Positions 1 to 8,167 are shown, counted from the stretch's first letter. The stretch: DNA of 64,000 nucleotides from Lachnospiraceae bacterium (GCA_910575075.1 CAJTCY010000001.1:268702-332701), one strand, 5' to 3'. A program made the numbers and translations. Notes: generated by a model not told the origin, from the letters alone.

Positions 1-21
1 CTGGTCTTGCAGGATTTTCAT
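1..21 (-). CDS. start of a leftward gene (partial, product unknown)
   Basis: The reverse strand reads ATG at 21-19 and stays open to the window edge, giving the first seven residues MKILQDQ. A clear GGAGG lies at 28-32 (reverse strand), five bases before that ATG, which is why I accept this as a real start. Too little is visible to name the product. The gene is divergent from rnfC, so the 22-265 spacer serves both. Confidence 0.6.
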
Positions 22-171
22 AGATACCTCCATATGTATTGATGTCAGATGTTTCATTTTTCTTCTTTATTATAATTATAGTATATTTTCTCAATGATTT
101 CCAGTTATGAAAATCTTAGAAAGAAATATGTCGAAAAAATGCAAAAAGTATGTACTAGTGGAAATAAAATG

Positions 172-180
172 TGATATAAT
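172..180 (+). promoter_or_regulatory. probable extended -10 promoter of the rnf operon
   Basis: TGATATAAT at 172-180 is a good extended -10 (TG-N-TATAAT). The hexamer 17 bases upstream is a poor -35, as is usual for extended -10 promoters. The untranslated leader to rnfC at 266 is about 80 bases and can form an imperfect stem between 198-205 and 215-223. The rest of 22-171 is AT-rich and probably holds the promoter of the leftward gene, which I could not place with confidence. Confidence 0.5.
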
Positions 181-265
181 TAGAAAAATGATTTGTCCTG
201 TTTCTACAATGCTGAGACAAGGGATAAATTGTAATACTAATCTATAAGAAAGTGGGGCACGAAAA

Positions 266-1585
266 ATGGGTTTCATGACATTTAAGGGCGGCGTTCACCC
301 GCACGATGGAAAAGAATTTTCCAAAGACAAGCCGATACGTGAACTATTACCCAAAGGTGAATTGGTATTTCCTGTTTCGCAGCATATCGGAGCACCGGCA
401 AGCCCGATAGTGGCAGTAGGCGATACTGTACTTAGGGGACAGAAGATTGCAGAAGCAGGCGGTTTTGTATCTGCACCGATTTATTCTTCTGTATCAGGTA
501 CGGTAAAGGCAATTCAGCCGCGCAGAGGTGCGGTAGGAGATATGGTGAACTCTATTATCATTGAGAATGACGGAGAGATGAAGGAGACAGAATTTTCTCC
601 TGTTCAGGACATAACAGCGCTTTCCAAAGAGGAAATTATTGCAAAGGTGAAAGAAGCAGGTGTTGTGGGAATGGGAGGAGCAGGATTTCCGACTCATGTA
701 AAATTGTCACCCAAGGAACCAGCGAAAATTGAATATATTATTGCGAACTGTGCGGAGTGTGAACCGTATCTGACTGCAGATTACCGCCGTATGCTGGAAA
801 ATCCACAGGAATTGATTGAAGGCATGCGTATTGTTTTGCAGTTGTTTGACAACGCCAAAGGTTTGTTTGGTATTGAGGATAATAAACCGGACTGTATTGC
901 AAAAATGCAGGAATTGACTCAGAATGAACCGCGGATGGAGGTTTGTCCGCTGAAGACGAAGTACCCTCAGGGCGGTGAGCGCCAGCTGATTTATGCGACT
1001 ACCAAAAGAGAGATTAATTCAACCATGCTTCCGGCAGATGCAGGCTGCATTGTGGATAATGTGGAGACTTTGATTTCCATTTACAAGGCGGTTAAGCTGG
1101 GGATGCCGGTGATGAACCGTATTTTCACGGTAACTGGAGATGCTGTGGCTGAACCTGGTAATTTTGATATCTGTCTGGGTATGAGCTATGCAGAGGTGTT
1201 AGAGGCAGCAGGAGGATTTAAGACTCAGCCTGAGAAAATAATTTCTGGTGGACCTATGATGGGATTTTCCATGTTTGGATTGGATATTCCAACGACAAAG
1301 ACATCATCTTCTCTGCTGTGTCTTGTAAAAGATGATGTGGCGGCAAGTGAAACAACAGCTTGTATTAATTGCGGACGTTGTGTATCTGCTTGTCCAGAAC
1401 AGATTATTCCTACACGTCTTGCGAAGATGGCTGGCTATGGGGATATGGCAGGTTTTGAGAAGTGGAACGGCATGGAATGTATTGAATGTGGAAGCTGCAG
1501 CTATATCTGTCCGGCAAAAATACCGCTGGCACAGTCCATTCGAACGATGAAGAAGCAGATTCTTGCAGAAAGAAGAAAAAAATAG
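266..1585 (+). CDS. rnfC: Rnf complex subunit C (NADH-side flavo-iron-sulfur subunit)
   Basis: RnfC is the peripheral cytoplasmic subunit that exchanges electrons with NAD(H) in the ferredoxin:NAD+ oxidoreductase. The 439-residue protein opens with the RnfC N-terminal motif (KGGVHP). It has the glycine-rich NADH/FMN-binding stretch GMGGAGFP at residues 135-142, and two 4Fe-4S motifs near the C-terminus: Cys 366, 369, 372, 376 and Cys 405, 408, 411, 415. It is first in an rnfC-D-G-E-A-B operon, the order typical of clostridia and acetogens. The start is either 266 or the ATG at 275; the only upstream purine run is a weak AGTGGGG. RnfC of some proteobacteria is longer because of a C-terminal Ala-rich repeat, which is absent here. 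Confidence 0.96.
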   Translation: MGFMTFKGGVHPHDGKEFSKDKPIRELLPKGELVFPVSQHIGAPASPIVAVGDTVLRGQKIAEAGGFVSAPIYSSVSGTVKAIQPRRGAVGDMVNSIIIENDGEMKETEFSPVQDITALSKEEIIAKVKEAGVVGMGGAGFPTHVKLSPKEPAKIEYIIANCAECEPYLTADYRRMLENPQELIEGMRIVLQLFDNAKGLFGIEDNKPDCIAKMQELTQNEPRMEVCPLKTKYPQGGERQLIYATTKREINSTMLPADAGCIVDNVETLISIYKAVKLGMPVMNRIFTVTGDAVAEPGNFDICLGMSYAEVLEAAGGFKTQPEKIISGGPMMGFSMFGLDIPTTKTSSSLLCLVKDDVAASETTACINCGRCVSACPEQIIPTRLAKMAGYGDMAGFEKWNGMECIECGSCSYICPAKIPLAQSIRTMKKQILAERRKK

Positions 1586-1589
1586 TTTT

Positions 1590-1729
1590 TATAAAGCTCT
1601 TTCAGTTCTTTTTTGTGAAAGAAATTTATAAATAATATGCCGCACGCAGCGGGTTTTAGGGCGGGTGTGCAGGCAGCACGGTAAACGTGCAGCTCTGATA
1701 ATAACAGAGATTTAAGTCAATAAAAGAGA
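1590..1729 (+). ncRNA. structured spacer RNA between rnfC and rnfD (candidate)
   Basis: The 159-base gap between rnfC and rnfD is far longer than the other gaps in this operon and is full of inverted repeats. Reading 5' to 3' there is an AU-rich stem (1591-1634), a stem TGCCGCAC (1638-1645) with GTGCAGGCA (1667-1675), a perfect GCACG-GTAAA-CGTGC hairpin (1676-1690), and CTCTG (1693-1697) with CAGAG (1705-1709). It begins with TATGCCGCAC, the same ten bases that open the rplU leader at 59871, and both contain CAGCAC followed by GTAA. I cannot assign it to a known family. It may be a processing or attenuation site that sets the dose of RnfC relative to the membrane subunits. Confidence 0.45.
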
Positions 1730-1744
1730 AAGAGGTGTCTTATT

Positions 1745-2683
1745 GTGAGTGATTTATATAATGTATCGTCATCATCACATATCCGTTCCAAAGATACATC
1801 CTCCAGAATTATGCTTTATGTAATCATTGCCTTATTGCCGGCAACTGTTTTTGGAGTGATTAATTTTGGTATACGGGCTTTGGTGCTGATTTTGGTCTGT
1901 ATTGCAACCTGTGTGGCTTCCGAATGGATTTTTGAGAAGCTGATACATAAAAAAAGTACCATAAATGATTTCAGTGCAGTGGTAACAGGGCTTTTACTTG
2001 CTTTGAACCTGCCTCATACGCTGCCAATCTGGCAGGCGGTGCTGGGCAGTGTGTTTGCCATTGTTATTGTAAAGATGATGTTTGGCGGTCTGGGACAGAA
2101 TTTTATGAACCCGGCGCTGGGAGCCAGATGTTTTCTTCTGGTTTCATTTGCAGGAACTATGACAAGCTTTACTTACGACGGGGTGACAGGAGCTACTCCG
2201 CTGGCTCTTTTGAAAAATGGTGAGAGTGTGGATACCATGAAGATGCTTCTGGGAACCACTGCTGGAACCATCGGCGAGACCAGTGTGATTGCAATCTTAT
2301 TGGGAGCAGTGATATTGATTATGCTGGGAGTGATCGACCTTAAGATCCCGGCAAGCTACATTCTATCTTTTGCAGTGTTTATTCTGCTTTTTGGCGGACA
2401 TGGGTTTGATGTAAATTATCTGACTGCCCATCTGTGCGGCGGCGGACTGATGCTGGGAGCCTTTTTCATGGCAACCGATTATGTGACATCTCCAATAACT
2501 CCTATGGGCAAAATCGTGTTTGGTATTCTTCTTGGCGTCCTTACTGGATTATTCCGTATTTTTGGCGCGAATGCAGAAGGTGTCTCTTTTGCAATTATTT
2601 TAAGCAACCTTCTGGTGCCGATTATTGAGAAGTTCACCATTCCACGAGCATTTGGACAGAAAAAGGAGGTAAAGCATGAATAA
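1745..2683 (+). CDS. rnfD: Rnf complex subunit D (membrane flavoprotein)
   Basis: RnfD is an integral membrane subunit of the Rnf pump and carries covalently bound FMN. The 312-residue protein has many hydrophobic spans and the flavinylation-type motif TGAT at residues 148-151 (Thr151 the likely attachment residue). It also has the conserved DYVTSPITPMGK loop near residue 245. Translation starts at GTG 1745, eight bases after an AGGTG in the leader; no ATG start fits better. It overlaps rnfG by 8 bases, suggesting translational coupling. It follows the structured spacer after rnfC. Confidence 0.96.
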   Translation: MSDLYNVSSSSHIRSKDTSSRIMLYVIIALLPATVFGVINFGIRALVLILVCIATCVASEWIFEKLIHKKSTINDFSAVVTGLLLALNLPHTLPIWQAVLGSVFAIVIVKMMFGGLGQNFMNPALGARCFLLVSFAGTMTSFTYDGVTGATPLALLKNGESVDTMKMLLGTTAGTIGETSVIAILLGAVILIMLGVIDLKIPASYILSFAVFILLFGGHGFDVNYLTAHLCGGGLMLGAFFMATDYVTSPITPMGKIVFGILLGVLTGLFRIFGANAEGVSFAIILSNLLVPIIEKFTIPRAFGQKKEVKHE

Positions 2684-3284
2684 GAAAATTGTACATGACG
2701 CCTTGATTTTAACCGCCTTTACCCTGGTATTGGGATTTCTGCTGGGCGCCGTCTATGAGATTACAAAAGAGCCGATTGCGGCGGCAGAAAAAGCAGCCTT
2801 GGATGAGGCATATAAAGTTGTATTCGCAGATGCAGCTTCTTTTGAGGAAGATACAGAGTTTGATGCGGCTAAGGCGGCGGAAGTTCTGGCTGCAAATTAT
2901 TCAAAAGACGAGATAACTGCTGTAAATAAGGCGCTGGATGCTTCTGGCAATGTTCTGGGATATGTGATAAATGTTACTTCCCATGAGGGAAGCCAGGCGG
3001 ATATTTCATTCTCTGTTGGAATCCAGAGTGACGGAACCTTAAATGGATATTCTATTACTGCAATCAGCGAGACTCCAGGTCTTGGCGTGCTGGTCCAGGA
3101 AGAACCGTTTTACTCTCAGTTTGAAGGCAAGGCAGAAGAAACCTATACGGTGGTAAAGACAGAGCCGGCGGCAGACAATGAAATTCAGGCGGTTACTGGA
3201 GCGACTATTTCTTCCAGAGCAGTCACCAATGGTGTCAACGCATGTCTGGAATATTTCAGAAGTGCTTTGCAGGGAGGTAACTAA
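2676..3284 (+). CDS. rnfG: Rnf complex subunit G (FMN-binding)
   Basis: RnfG is anchored by one N-terminal membrane helix (about residues 9-27), with the FMN-binding domain outside the membrane. The 202-residue sequence ends in the family motif AVTGATISS; TGAT at residues 174-177 is the covalent FMN site attached by ApbE in studied homologues. The SETPGLG segment near residue 131 is also typical of the FMN-binding domain. It overlaps rnfD by 8 bases and is followed two bases later by rnfE. An apbE gene is not in this window. Confidence 0.96.
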   Translation: MNKKIVHDALILTAFTLVLGFLLGAVYEITKEPIAAAEKAALDEAYKVVFADAASFEEDTEFDAAKAAEVLAANYSKDEITAVNKALDASGNVLGYVINVTSHEGSQADISFSVGIQSDGTLNGYSITAISETPGLGVLVQEEPFYSQFEGKAEETYTVVKTEPAADNEIQAVTGATISSRAVTNGVNACLEYFRSALQGGN

Positions 3285-3286
3285 GT

Positions 3287-3964
3287 ATGAATAAATATGT
3301 TGAACGTTTATATAATGGAATTATCAAAGAAAATCCTACGTTTGTGTTGATGCTGGGAATGTGTCCTACATTGGCGGTTACATCTTCTGCTGTCAATGGC
3401 GTCGGTATGGGACTTTCCACCACAGTGGTTCTTGTTATGTCTAATTTGCTGATTTCTATGTTCCGTAAGGTAATTCCTAACGGCGTGCGTATGCCGGCGT
3501 ATATTGTGGTAGTAGCGTCTCTTGTTACGATTGTTCAGTTTGTCATGCAGGCATATACACCGTCTTTATCAGCATCATTGGGTGTATATATTCCCCTGAT
3601 CGTTGTAAACTGTATTATTTTAGGAAGAGCAGAGAGTTATGCCTCTAAGAATCCGATTGCGCCATCTATTTTCGACGGACTTGGCATGGGACTTGGATTT
3701 ACGGTAGGTTTGACCTGTATCGGTTTGATTCGTCAGATTCTGGGAGCGTCTCTTGGTATTACGGTGTTTATCATGGCTCCGGGAGCATTTCTGGTTCTCG
3801 CTTTTCTTGTTGCAGGAATGAATGTCATCCGGGATAAGATGGAAAAGAAGGGCAAACCGTTGGCAGCGCCTTCCGGATGTCTTACCGGAGATTGCGCAAG
3901 CTGTTCACAGTCTGCAATGTGCACTGGAAAATTACCAGAATCTGCGAAAAAGGCAGAAGAATAG
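3287..3964 (+). CDS. rnfE: Rnf complex subunit E (membrane subunit) with Cys-rich tail
   Basis: RnfE pairs with RnfA in the membrane; in homologues conserved Cys residues in the helices of the pair hold an iron-sulfur centre. Here Cys26 (GMCPTLA) and Cys109 are candidates. The 225-residue protein has about six membrane spans. After the last helix it carries a soluble tail with four more cysteines at residues 198, 203, 206 and 212 (spacing C-x4-C-x2-C-x5-C), followed by a charged end. Such a spacing could bind a metal or cluster, but that is inference. Separated from rnfG by two bases and from rnfA by twelve. Confidence 0.95.
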   Translation: MNKYVERLYNGIIKENPTFVLMLGMCPTLAVTSSAVNGVGMGLSTTVVLVMSNLLISMFRKVIPNGVRMPAYIVVVASLVTIVQFVMQAYTPSLSASLGVYIPLIVVNCIILGRAESYASKNPIAPSIFDGLGMGLGFTVGLTCIGLIRQILGASLGITVFIMAPGAFLVLAFLVAGMNVIRDKMEKKGKPLAAPSGCLTGDCASCSQSAMCTGKLPESAKKAEE

Positions 3965-3976
3965 GAGGCAGAATAG

Positions 3977-4552
3977 ATGAAAGAATTATTGATCATTGCA
4001 ATCGGCTCTGCCATTGTAAACAACGTAGTATTAAGCCAGTTCCTGGGAATCTGTCCATTTCTGGGCGTTTCCAAGAAAACGGAGACCGCGGCAGGAATGG
4101 GCGGCGCAGTTATTTTTGTAATAACGCTTGCTTCTTTTGTTACAGGTCTGATTTATAAATTTATCCTGGTGCCTTGTCATGTGGAATATTTACAGACAAT
4201 TGTGTTTATTCTGGTCATCGCCTCATTGGTTCAGTTTGTGGAAATGTTTTTAAAGAAGAATATGCCTCCCTTGTATGAATCGCTGGGAGTGTTCCTTCCG
4301 CTGATTACTACCAACTGTGCTGTATTAGGTGTTGCCCTGAATAACGTCAGCAAAGGATATGGTCTTTTAGAGGGTGTGGTAAATGGTCTTGCCACTTCTG
4401 TTGGATTCTTTATCGCTATTGTAATTATGGCAGGTATCCGTGAAAAAATAGAATATAATGACGTTCCCAAGCGTTTTCAGGGAACTGCAATTGTGCTGAT
4501 TACTGCCAGCTTAATGTCAATCGCCTTTATGGGCTTCTCAGGCATGATCTAG
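3977..4552 (+). CDS. rnfA: Rnf complex subunit A (membrane subunit)
   Basis: RnfA is the six-helix membrane partner of RnfE, homologous to it in inverted topology. The 191-residue length matches the family. The signature NNVVLSQFLGICPFLGVSKK begins at residue 15, and a second conserved Cys lies in TTNCAVLGV. It starts after an AGGAGG-like site at 3964-3969. The stop is followed immediately by a perfect 12-base-pair hairpin before rnfB. Confidence 0.96.
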   Translation: MKELLIIAIGSAIVNNVVLSQFLGICPFLGVSKKTETAAGMGGAVIFVITLASFVTGLIYKFILVPCHVEYLQTIVFILVIASLVQFVEMFLKKNMPPLYESLGVFLPLITTNCAVLGVALNNVSKGYGLLEGVVNGLATSVGFFIAIVIMAGIREKIEYNDVPKRFQGTAIVLITASLMSIAFMGFSGMI

Positions 4553-4553
4553 T

Positions 4554-4584
4554 TTAACAGTTCAGCCATTGTCTGAACTGTTAA
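4554..4584 (+). promoter_or_regulatory. intra-operon hairpin between rnfA and rnfB
   Basis: TTAACAGTTCAG (4554-4565) and CTGAACTGTTAA (4573-4584) are exact complements around a seven-base loop. The stem starts one base after the rnfA stop and ends just before the rnfB ribosome binding site. There is no T-tract after it, so it is more likely an RNA-stability or processing element than a full terminator. Confidence 0.7.
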
Positions 4585-4604
4585 AAATTAAGGAGGAAAG
4601 AATC

Positions 4605-5399
4605 ATGAATATAACAGCAATTATCATTGCCGCCCTGGTAGTGGGCGGAACGGGTATTTTCCTTGGCTTTTTCCTGGGAATTTTCGGAGAGAAGTTTAAG
4701 GTGGAAGTAGATGAAAGAGAAGAAGCTATCACAGGCGTTCTTCCTGGAAATAACTGCGGCGGCTGCGGTTATGCGGGCTGTTCCGGTCTTGCAGCGGCAA
4801 TTGTAAAAGGGGAAGCCCCTGTCAACCAATGTCCGGTGGGCGGCGCACCTATTGCGGCTGAAATTGGTAAGATTATGGGGGTTTCAGCAGAGGAAGGCGT
4901 GAAAAAGGTTGCTTTTGTAAAATGTGCCGGAGACTGTGAGAAGGCGAAGCAGGATTATGAATACACTGGCGTGGAAGACTGTGCGGCAATGGCATTTATT
5001 CCCAATGGAGGGGCTAAGGCATGTAATTATGGATGCCTGGGATATGGAAGCTGTGTCAAAGCATGTCCTTTTGATGCAGTACATATTGTCAATGGCATTG
5101 CGGTGGTAGATAAGGATGCATGTAAAGCGTGCGGAAAATGTGTGGCAGCATGCCCGAAGAATTTGATTGAGCTGGTGCCTTATGACGCGGTACAGAAGGT
5201 ACAGTGCAACTCTAAGGATAAAGGAAAAGATGTTATGGCAGCATGTTCCGTAGGATGTATTGGATGTCATCTCTGCGAGAAAAACTGTCCGGAACATGCA
5301 GTTACCGTAACTGATAATATTGCTCATATTGATTATGAGAAGTGTACAGGATGCGGAACCTGTGCAGAGAAATGTCCGAAAAAGATTATTACTGTTTAA
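4605..5399 (+). CDS. rnfB: Rnf complex subunit B (polyferredoxin)
   Basis: RnfB accepts electrons from reduced ferredoxin and passes them into the Rnf complex. It has one N-terminal membrane helix (residues 4-27), then a Cys motif at 51, 54, 59 and 76 (NCGGCGYAGC type). Four ferredoxin-like Cys groups follow, including CKACGKCVAACP, CIGCHLCEKNCP and CTGCGTCAEKCP. I take the start at 4605, six bases after a perfect AAGGAGG; an upstream in-frame ATG at 4569 lies inside the hairpin and would add 12 hydrophilic residues. Length is 264 residues. It is the last gene of the operon. Confidence 0.96.
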   Translation: MNITAIIIAALVVGGTGIFLGFFLGIFGEKFKVEVDEREEAITGVLPGNNCGGCGYAGCSGLAAAIVKGEAPVNQCPVGGAPIAAEIGKIMGVSAEEGVKKVAFVKCAGDCEKAKQDYEYTGVEDCAAMAFIPNGGAKACNYGCLGYGSCVKACPFDAVHIVNGIAVVDKDACKACGKCVAACPKNLIELVPYDAVQKVQCNSKDKGKDVMAACSVGCIGCHLCEKNCPEHAVTVTDNIAHIDYEKCTGCGTCAEKCPKKIITV

Positions 5400-5419
5400 G
5401 ATTATTTTACAGCAATCAT

Positions 5420-5477
5420 AACCGTTTCTTCTTTGTGGTCTTTTGTTGTGCAAACGGCAGGGAAGAAACGGTTTTTT
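5420..5477 (+). terminator. probable terminator of the rnf operon
   Basis: AACCGTTTCTTC (5420-5431) pairs exactly with GAAGAAACGGTT (5462-5473) and runs into a T-tract ending at 5477. The loop is 30 bases, longer than usual. The next gene's ribosome binding site (AGGAG, 5478-5482) follows directly, so some read-through may occur. Confidence 0.65.
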
Positions 5478-5489
5478 AGGAGATAAAAT

Positions 5490-6812
5490 ATGATATATAC
5501 TGCGTATGAGCTGATATGGCTCTTTTTTATTTACAGTTTTCTGGGCTGGTGTCTGGAAGTGGTGTATGCTGCGGCAGCGCAAAAAACATTTGTAAACCGC
5601 GGATTTTTAAACGGTATTTTATGCCCGGTTTATGGGTTTTCCATGGTGTTTATGCTGGTCTTTATGGACACTCTGAAAGGGGAATGGTTTTATCTGTTTT
5701 TGGGATGCCTGATTGTGGGAACGGTGACAGAACTTTTGACAGGTCTGATGTTGGAGAAAATGTTCCATTTGCGTCTCTGGGATTATTCCGGCAAAAAATT
5801 TCAGGCAGGAGGTTATATCTGCTGGTCTGCGTCTCTGGCATGGGGATTGCTGGGAATTATAGTGATGAAATTTTTAAATCCGTTGTTTCTTGTGATTATA
5901 CGAAAATTTCCAGGGCTTCCCGGCATGATTTTGCTGATTTTTCTGTTGGTGATATTTGCTGCAGATACGGTGACCACCACAGCGGCGGTGATGAAAATGA
6001 AAAATCAAAGTCCGGCGTTTCAGGAAATTGCGGAGGGATTTCATCAGGCGTCCAAATCTCTGCAGGGATTTATTATAAAAGTGGTACAACGCCGGATGTA
6101 TCGTGCTTTTCCCAAGTTAAAGAAGGAAGAACCCACCGAGCAGGAACGGCAAGAAATGATTCGTCAGAAAACCATATTTGCATATGGCTGCAGTTTCCAT
6201 AAAGTGTTATGGATTTTCTTTTTGGGGGCTTTTCTGGGAGATTTGACGGAGACAGTGTTCTGCCGGATTACCATGGGACAGTGGATGAGCCGCAGCAGTG
6301 TCGTTTATGGTCCTTTCAGTCTGGTATGGGGACTTGGGGTAGCAGGGGCAACCATCTTATTATACCGTTACCGGGATCGTGAGGATCGCTATATTTTTCT
6401 GGCAGGAACGCTGTTGGGAGGAGCTTATGAATACATATGCAGTGTTTTTACGGAGTTGGCGTTTGGTACAATATTTTGGGATTACAGCAGTATTCCTTTT
6501 AATCTTGGCGGGCGCATCAATCTATTGTACTGTTTTTTCTGGGGGATTGCAGCTCTGGTATGGATGAAAATCTGCTATCCCAGAGCGTCTAAGTGGATTG
6601 AGAAAGTGCCGAAAAAGGCAGGAAAATGCATAAGCTATATCATTCTTACATTTATGTTTTGTAATGTGGTTATTTCCGGTTTTGCCCTGGGACGATACAG
6701 TGAACGGGCTATGGGGGTTCCAGCGAAAAATGAAGCGGCACATATAATTGATGAATATTTTCCGGATGAGAGAATAGAACAGATCTATCCGAATATGAAA
6801 ATGGCAGAGTAG
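5490..6812 (+). CDS. duplicated CmpB-type membrane protein (putative ABC transporter permease family)
   Basis: A 440-residue integral membrane protein made of two copies of the same domain. Residues about 5-150 and 235-400 both contain the pattern F-G-x3-E (SFLGWCLEVVYAAA; GAFLGDLTETVF), then NGxxCPVYGF-like or SSVVYGPFSLVWG, then WDYS. This matches the family annotated as ABC_trans_CmpB (PF06541), of unknown substrate; no ATPase gene is adjacent. Between the halves lies a charged cytoplasmic linker (residues 200-225). It starts eight bases after AGGAG. The annotation as a transporter is a family label and not evidence of function. Confidence 0.75.
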   Translation: MIYTAYELIWLFFIYSFLGWCLEVVYAAAAQKTFVNRGFLNGILCPVYGFSMVFMLVFMDTLKGEWFYLFLGCLIVGTVTELLTGLMLEKMFHLRLWDYSGKKFQAGGYICWSASLAWGLLGIIVMKFLNPLFLVIIRKFPGLPGMILLIFLLVIFAADTVTTTAAVMKMKNQSPAFQEIAEGFHQASKSLQGFIIKVVQRRMYRAFPKLKKEEPTEQERQEMIRQKTIFAYGCSFHKVLWIFFLGAFLGDLTETVFCRITMGQWMSRSSVVYGPFSLVWGLGVAGATILLYRYRDREDRYIFLAGTLLGGAYEYICSVFTELAFGTIFWDYSSIPFNLGGRINLLYCFFWGIAALVWMKICYPRASKWIEKVPKKAGKCISYIILTFMFCNVVISGFALGRYSERAMGVPAKNEAAHIIDEYFPDERIEQIYPNMKMAE

Positions 6813-6830
6813 AGATTCAAAATAAGGGTG

Positions 6831-6893
6831 CTTGAGTTTCCCCATTTTTTGGTACTAAAATATTGGTTGTTGTTAAAAATTGGGAAACTCAAA
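6831..6893 (+). repeat. MITE-like palindromic element, short copy A
   Basis: The ends are inverted repeats: TTGAGTTTCCCCA (6832-6844) and TTGGGAAACTCAA (6880-6892). Between them is the segment GGTACTAAAATATTGG and on to GTTGTTAAAAA, which also forms the right end of the long copy at 31882-32077. This copy therefore looks like an internal deletion of the long form. A short direct repeat, TCAAAATAAGGGT, flanks it (6817-6829 and 6889-6901). It lies 12 bases upstream of the proB -35 box and about 20 bases after the stop of the preceding gene, so it may also act as that gene's terminator. Confidence 0.85.
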
Positions 6894-6905
6894 ATAAGGG
6901 TAATT

Positions 6906-6935
6906 TTGACTTTTCACGGTGTTTTTTGATATAAT
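6906..6935 (+). promoter_or_regulatory. sigma-A promoter of proB
   Basis: TTGACT (6906-6911), an 18-base spacer and TATAAT (6930-6935). The leader that follows holds a small hairpin, TGCTCC paired with GGAGCA around 6941-6968. Confidence 0.8.
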
Positions 6936-7019
6936 GGTGCTGCTCCGATTTCTGTCTGAATGGAGCATTAGAGCGTAACGAATAAGAGCAGGGCAATATA
7001 TGGAGGAAGTTACAGAAAC

Positions 7020-7868
7020 ATGGAGACAAAAGAATATTTTAGAAATAAAAAGAGAGTTGTGGTAAAGATTGGCTCATCCTCTCTAAATCATGAAGCCACC
7101 GGGAAGCTGAATTTTACTAAATTGGAGAAGTTGGTGCGGGAGCTTTGTGATATCCGCAATCAGGGAGTGGATGTGTGTCTGGTAAGTTCCGGCGCTATTG
7201 CAGTGGGACGCCAGGTGATGGGATTTCAGGAGCGGCCGCAAAATATTTCCACCAAGCAGGCATGCGCCGCCGTGGGGCAGGCGAGACTGATGATGACGTA
7301 CCAGAAAATGTTTGCAGAATATCACCAGGTGGTGGGGCAGGTATTGATGACAAAGGGAACCATGCTTGATAATGTTTCTCGGAAAAATGCACAGAATACG
7401 TTTGAAGAGTTATTCCGGCTGGGTGCGATACCTATTGTAAATGAAAATGATACGGTATCTACCTATGAAATGAGGTTTGGTGACAATGACAGCCTGTCAG
7501 CCATTGTGGCGGCGCTGACAGGGGCGGACCTGCTGATTCTGCTTTCAGATATTGACGGGCTGTTTACAGATGACCCTCATGACAATCCAAATGCGGAATT
7601 GATTGAGGTAGTGGACGAGCTGGACGAAGCGGTACTCTCCATGGCCAAGGACAGCACCGGAAGCGATGTGGGAACAGGAGGAATGGAAACAAAGCTGACA
7701 GCGGCACGGATTGCAACACTGTCGGGAGCAGATATGGTGATTGCCAATGGGGAAGATGTAGGAATTTTGCATGAAATTTTCCAGGGAGAATTTGTGGGAA
7801 CTTTGTTTCGGCAGCATTATGACGAGGATTTTTATCTGGCAGACTTTATAGAAAAGACTTTAGCATGA
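7020..7868 (+). CDS. proB: glutamate 5-kinase (no PUA domain)
   Basis: Phosphorylates glutamate to gamma-glutamyl phosphate, the first step of proline synthesis. The 282-residue protein is a single amino-acid-kinase domain: VVKIGSSSL near the N-terminus (phosphate binding), SSGAIAVGR, NENDTVS, and GTGGMETKLTAA in the nucleotide site. Many bacterial ProB proteins are about 370 residues with a C-terminal PUA domain; here the chain stops after the kinase. Its partner proA is 2.8 kb downstream instead of adjacent, with its own promoter. A GGAGG about ten bases upstream supports the start. Confidence 0.95.
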   Translation: METKEYFRNKKRVVVKIGSSSLNHEATGKLNFTKLEKLVRELCDIRNQGVDVCLVSSGAIAVGRQVMGFQERPQNISTKQACAAVGQARLMMTYQKMFAEYHQVVGQVLMTKGTMLDNVSRKNAQNTFEELFRLGAIPIVNENDTVSTYEMRFGDNDSLSAIVAALTGADLLILLSDIDGLFTDDPHDNPNAELIEVVDELDEAVLSMAKDSTGSDVGTGGMETKLTAARIATLSGADMVIANGEDVGILHEIFQGEFVGTLFRQHYDEDFYLADFIEKTLA

Positions 7869-7878
7869 GGAGGAAATG

Positions 7879-8088
7879 ATGGAACAGAGTAAGATTGACA
7901 GAATTAATGAACTGGCAAGAAGATCAAAGGCAGAAGGATTGACAGAAGCTGAGAAGAAGGAGCAGGCCTTGCTGCGCAAAGAATATATTGCAAATATACG
8001 AAAAAATCTGCGCGCACAGCTTGACAGTATTGATATGGTTAATCCAGACGGAACGATTGAAAATCTGGGAGAAAAGCATAATTTGTAA
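7879..8088 (+). CDS. DUF896 (YnzC-type) small protein
   Basis: A 69-residue, highly charged helical protein with the family pattern RINELARRSK, LTEAEKKEQ and LRKEYI. The family includes B. subtilis YnzC; its role is not settled. Two ATGs stand in tandem at 7876 and 7879; the second has the better distance (five bases) from GAGGAGG. It follows proB by ten bases and is probably co-transcribed with it. Confidence 0.85.
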   Translation: MEQSKIDRINELARRSKAEGLTEAEKKEQALLRKEYIANIRKNLRAQLDSIDMVNPDGTIENLGEKHNL

Positions 8089-8167
8089 AGACGGATGCAT
8101 TTATTCTTATAATTTTATAGTGTAATTTTGAGAAGCGCCGAAAGGTTATGCAGGAGGATATACGATA

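Noticed and set aside
4884-5582. 232-codon open frame on the minus strand opposite rnfB
   Set aside because: It lies opposite a clear RnfB with four ferredoxin motifs; the reverse frame is Cys/Ser/Leu-rich shadow sequence without a binding site.
5516-6202. 228-codon plus-strand frame inside the CmpB-type gene
   Set aside because: It is out of frame within a membrane protein with recognisable duplicated domains; composition is Gly/Ser/Cys-rich as expected of a frame shadow.
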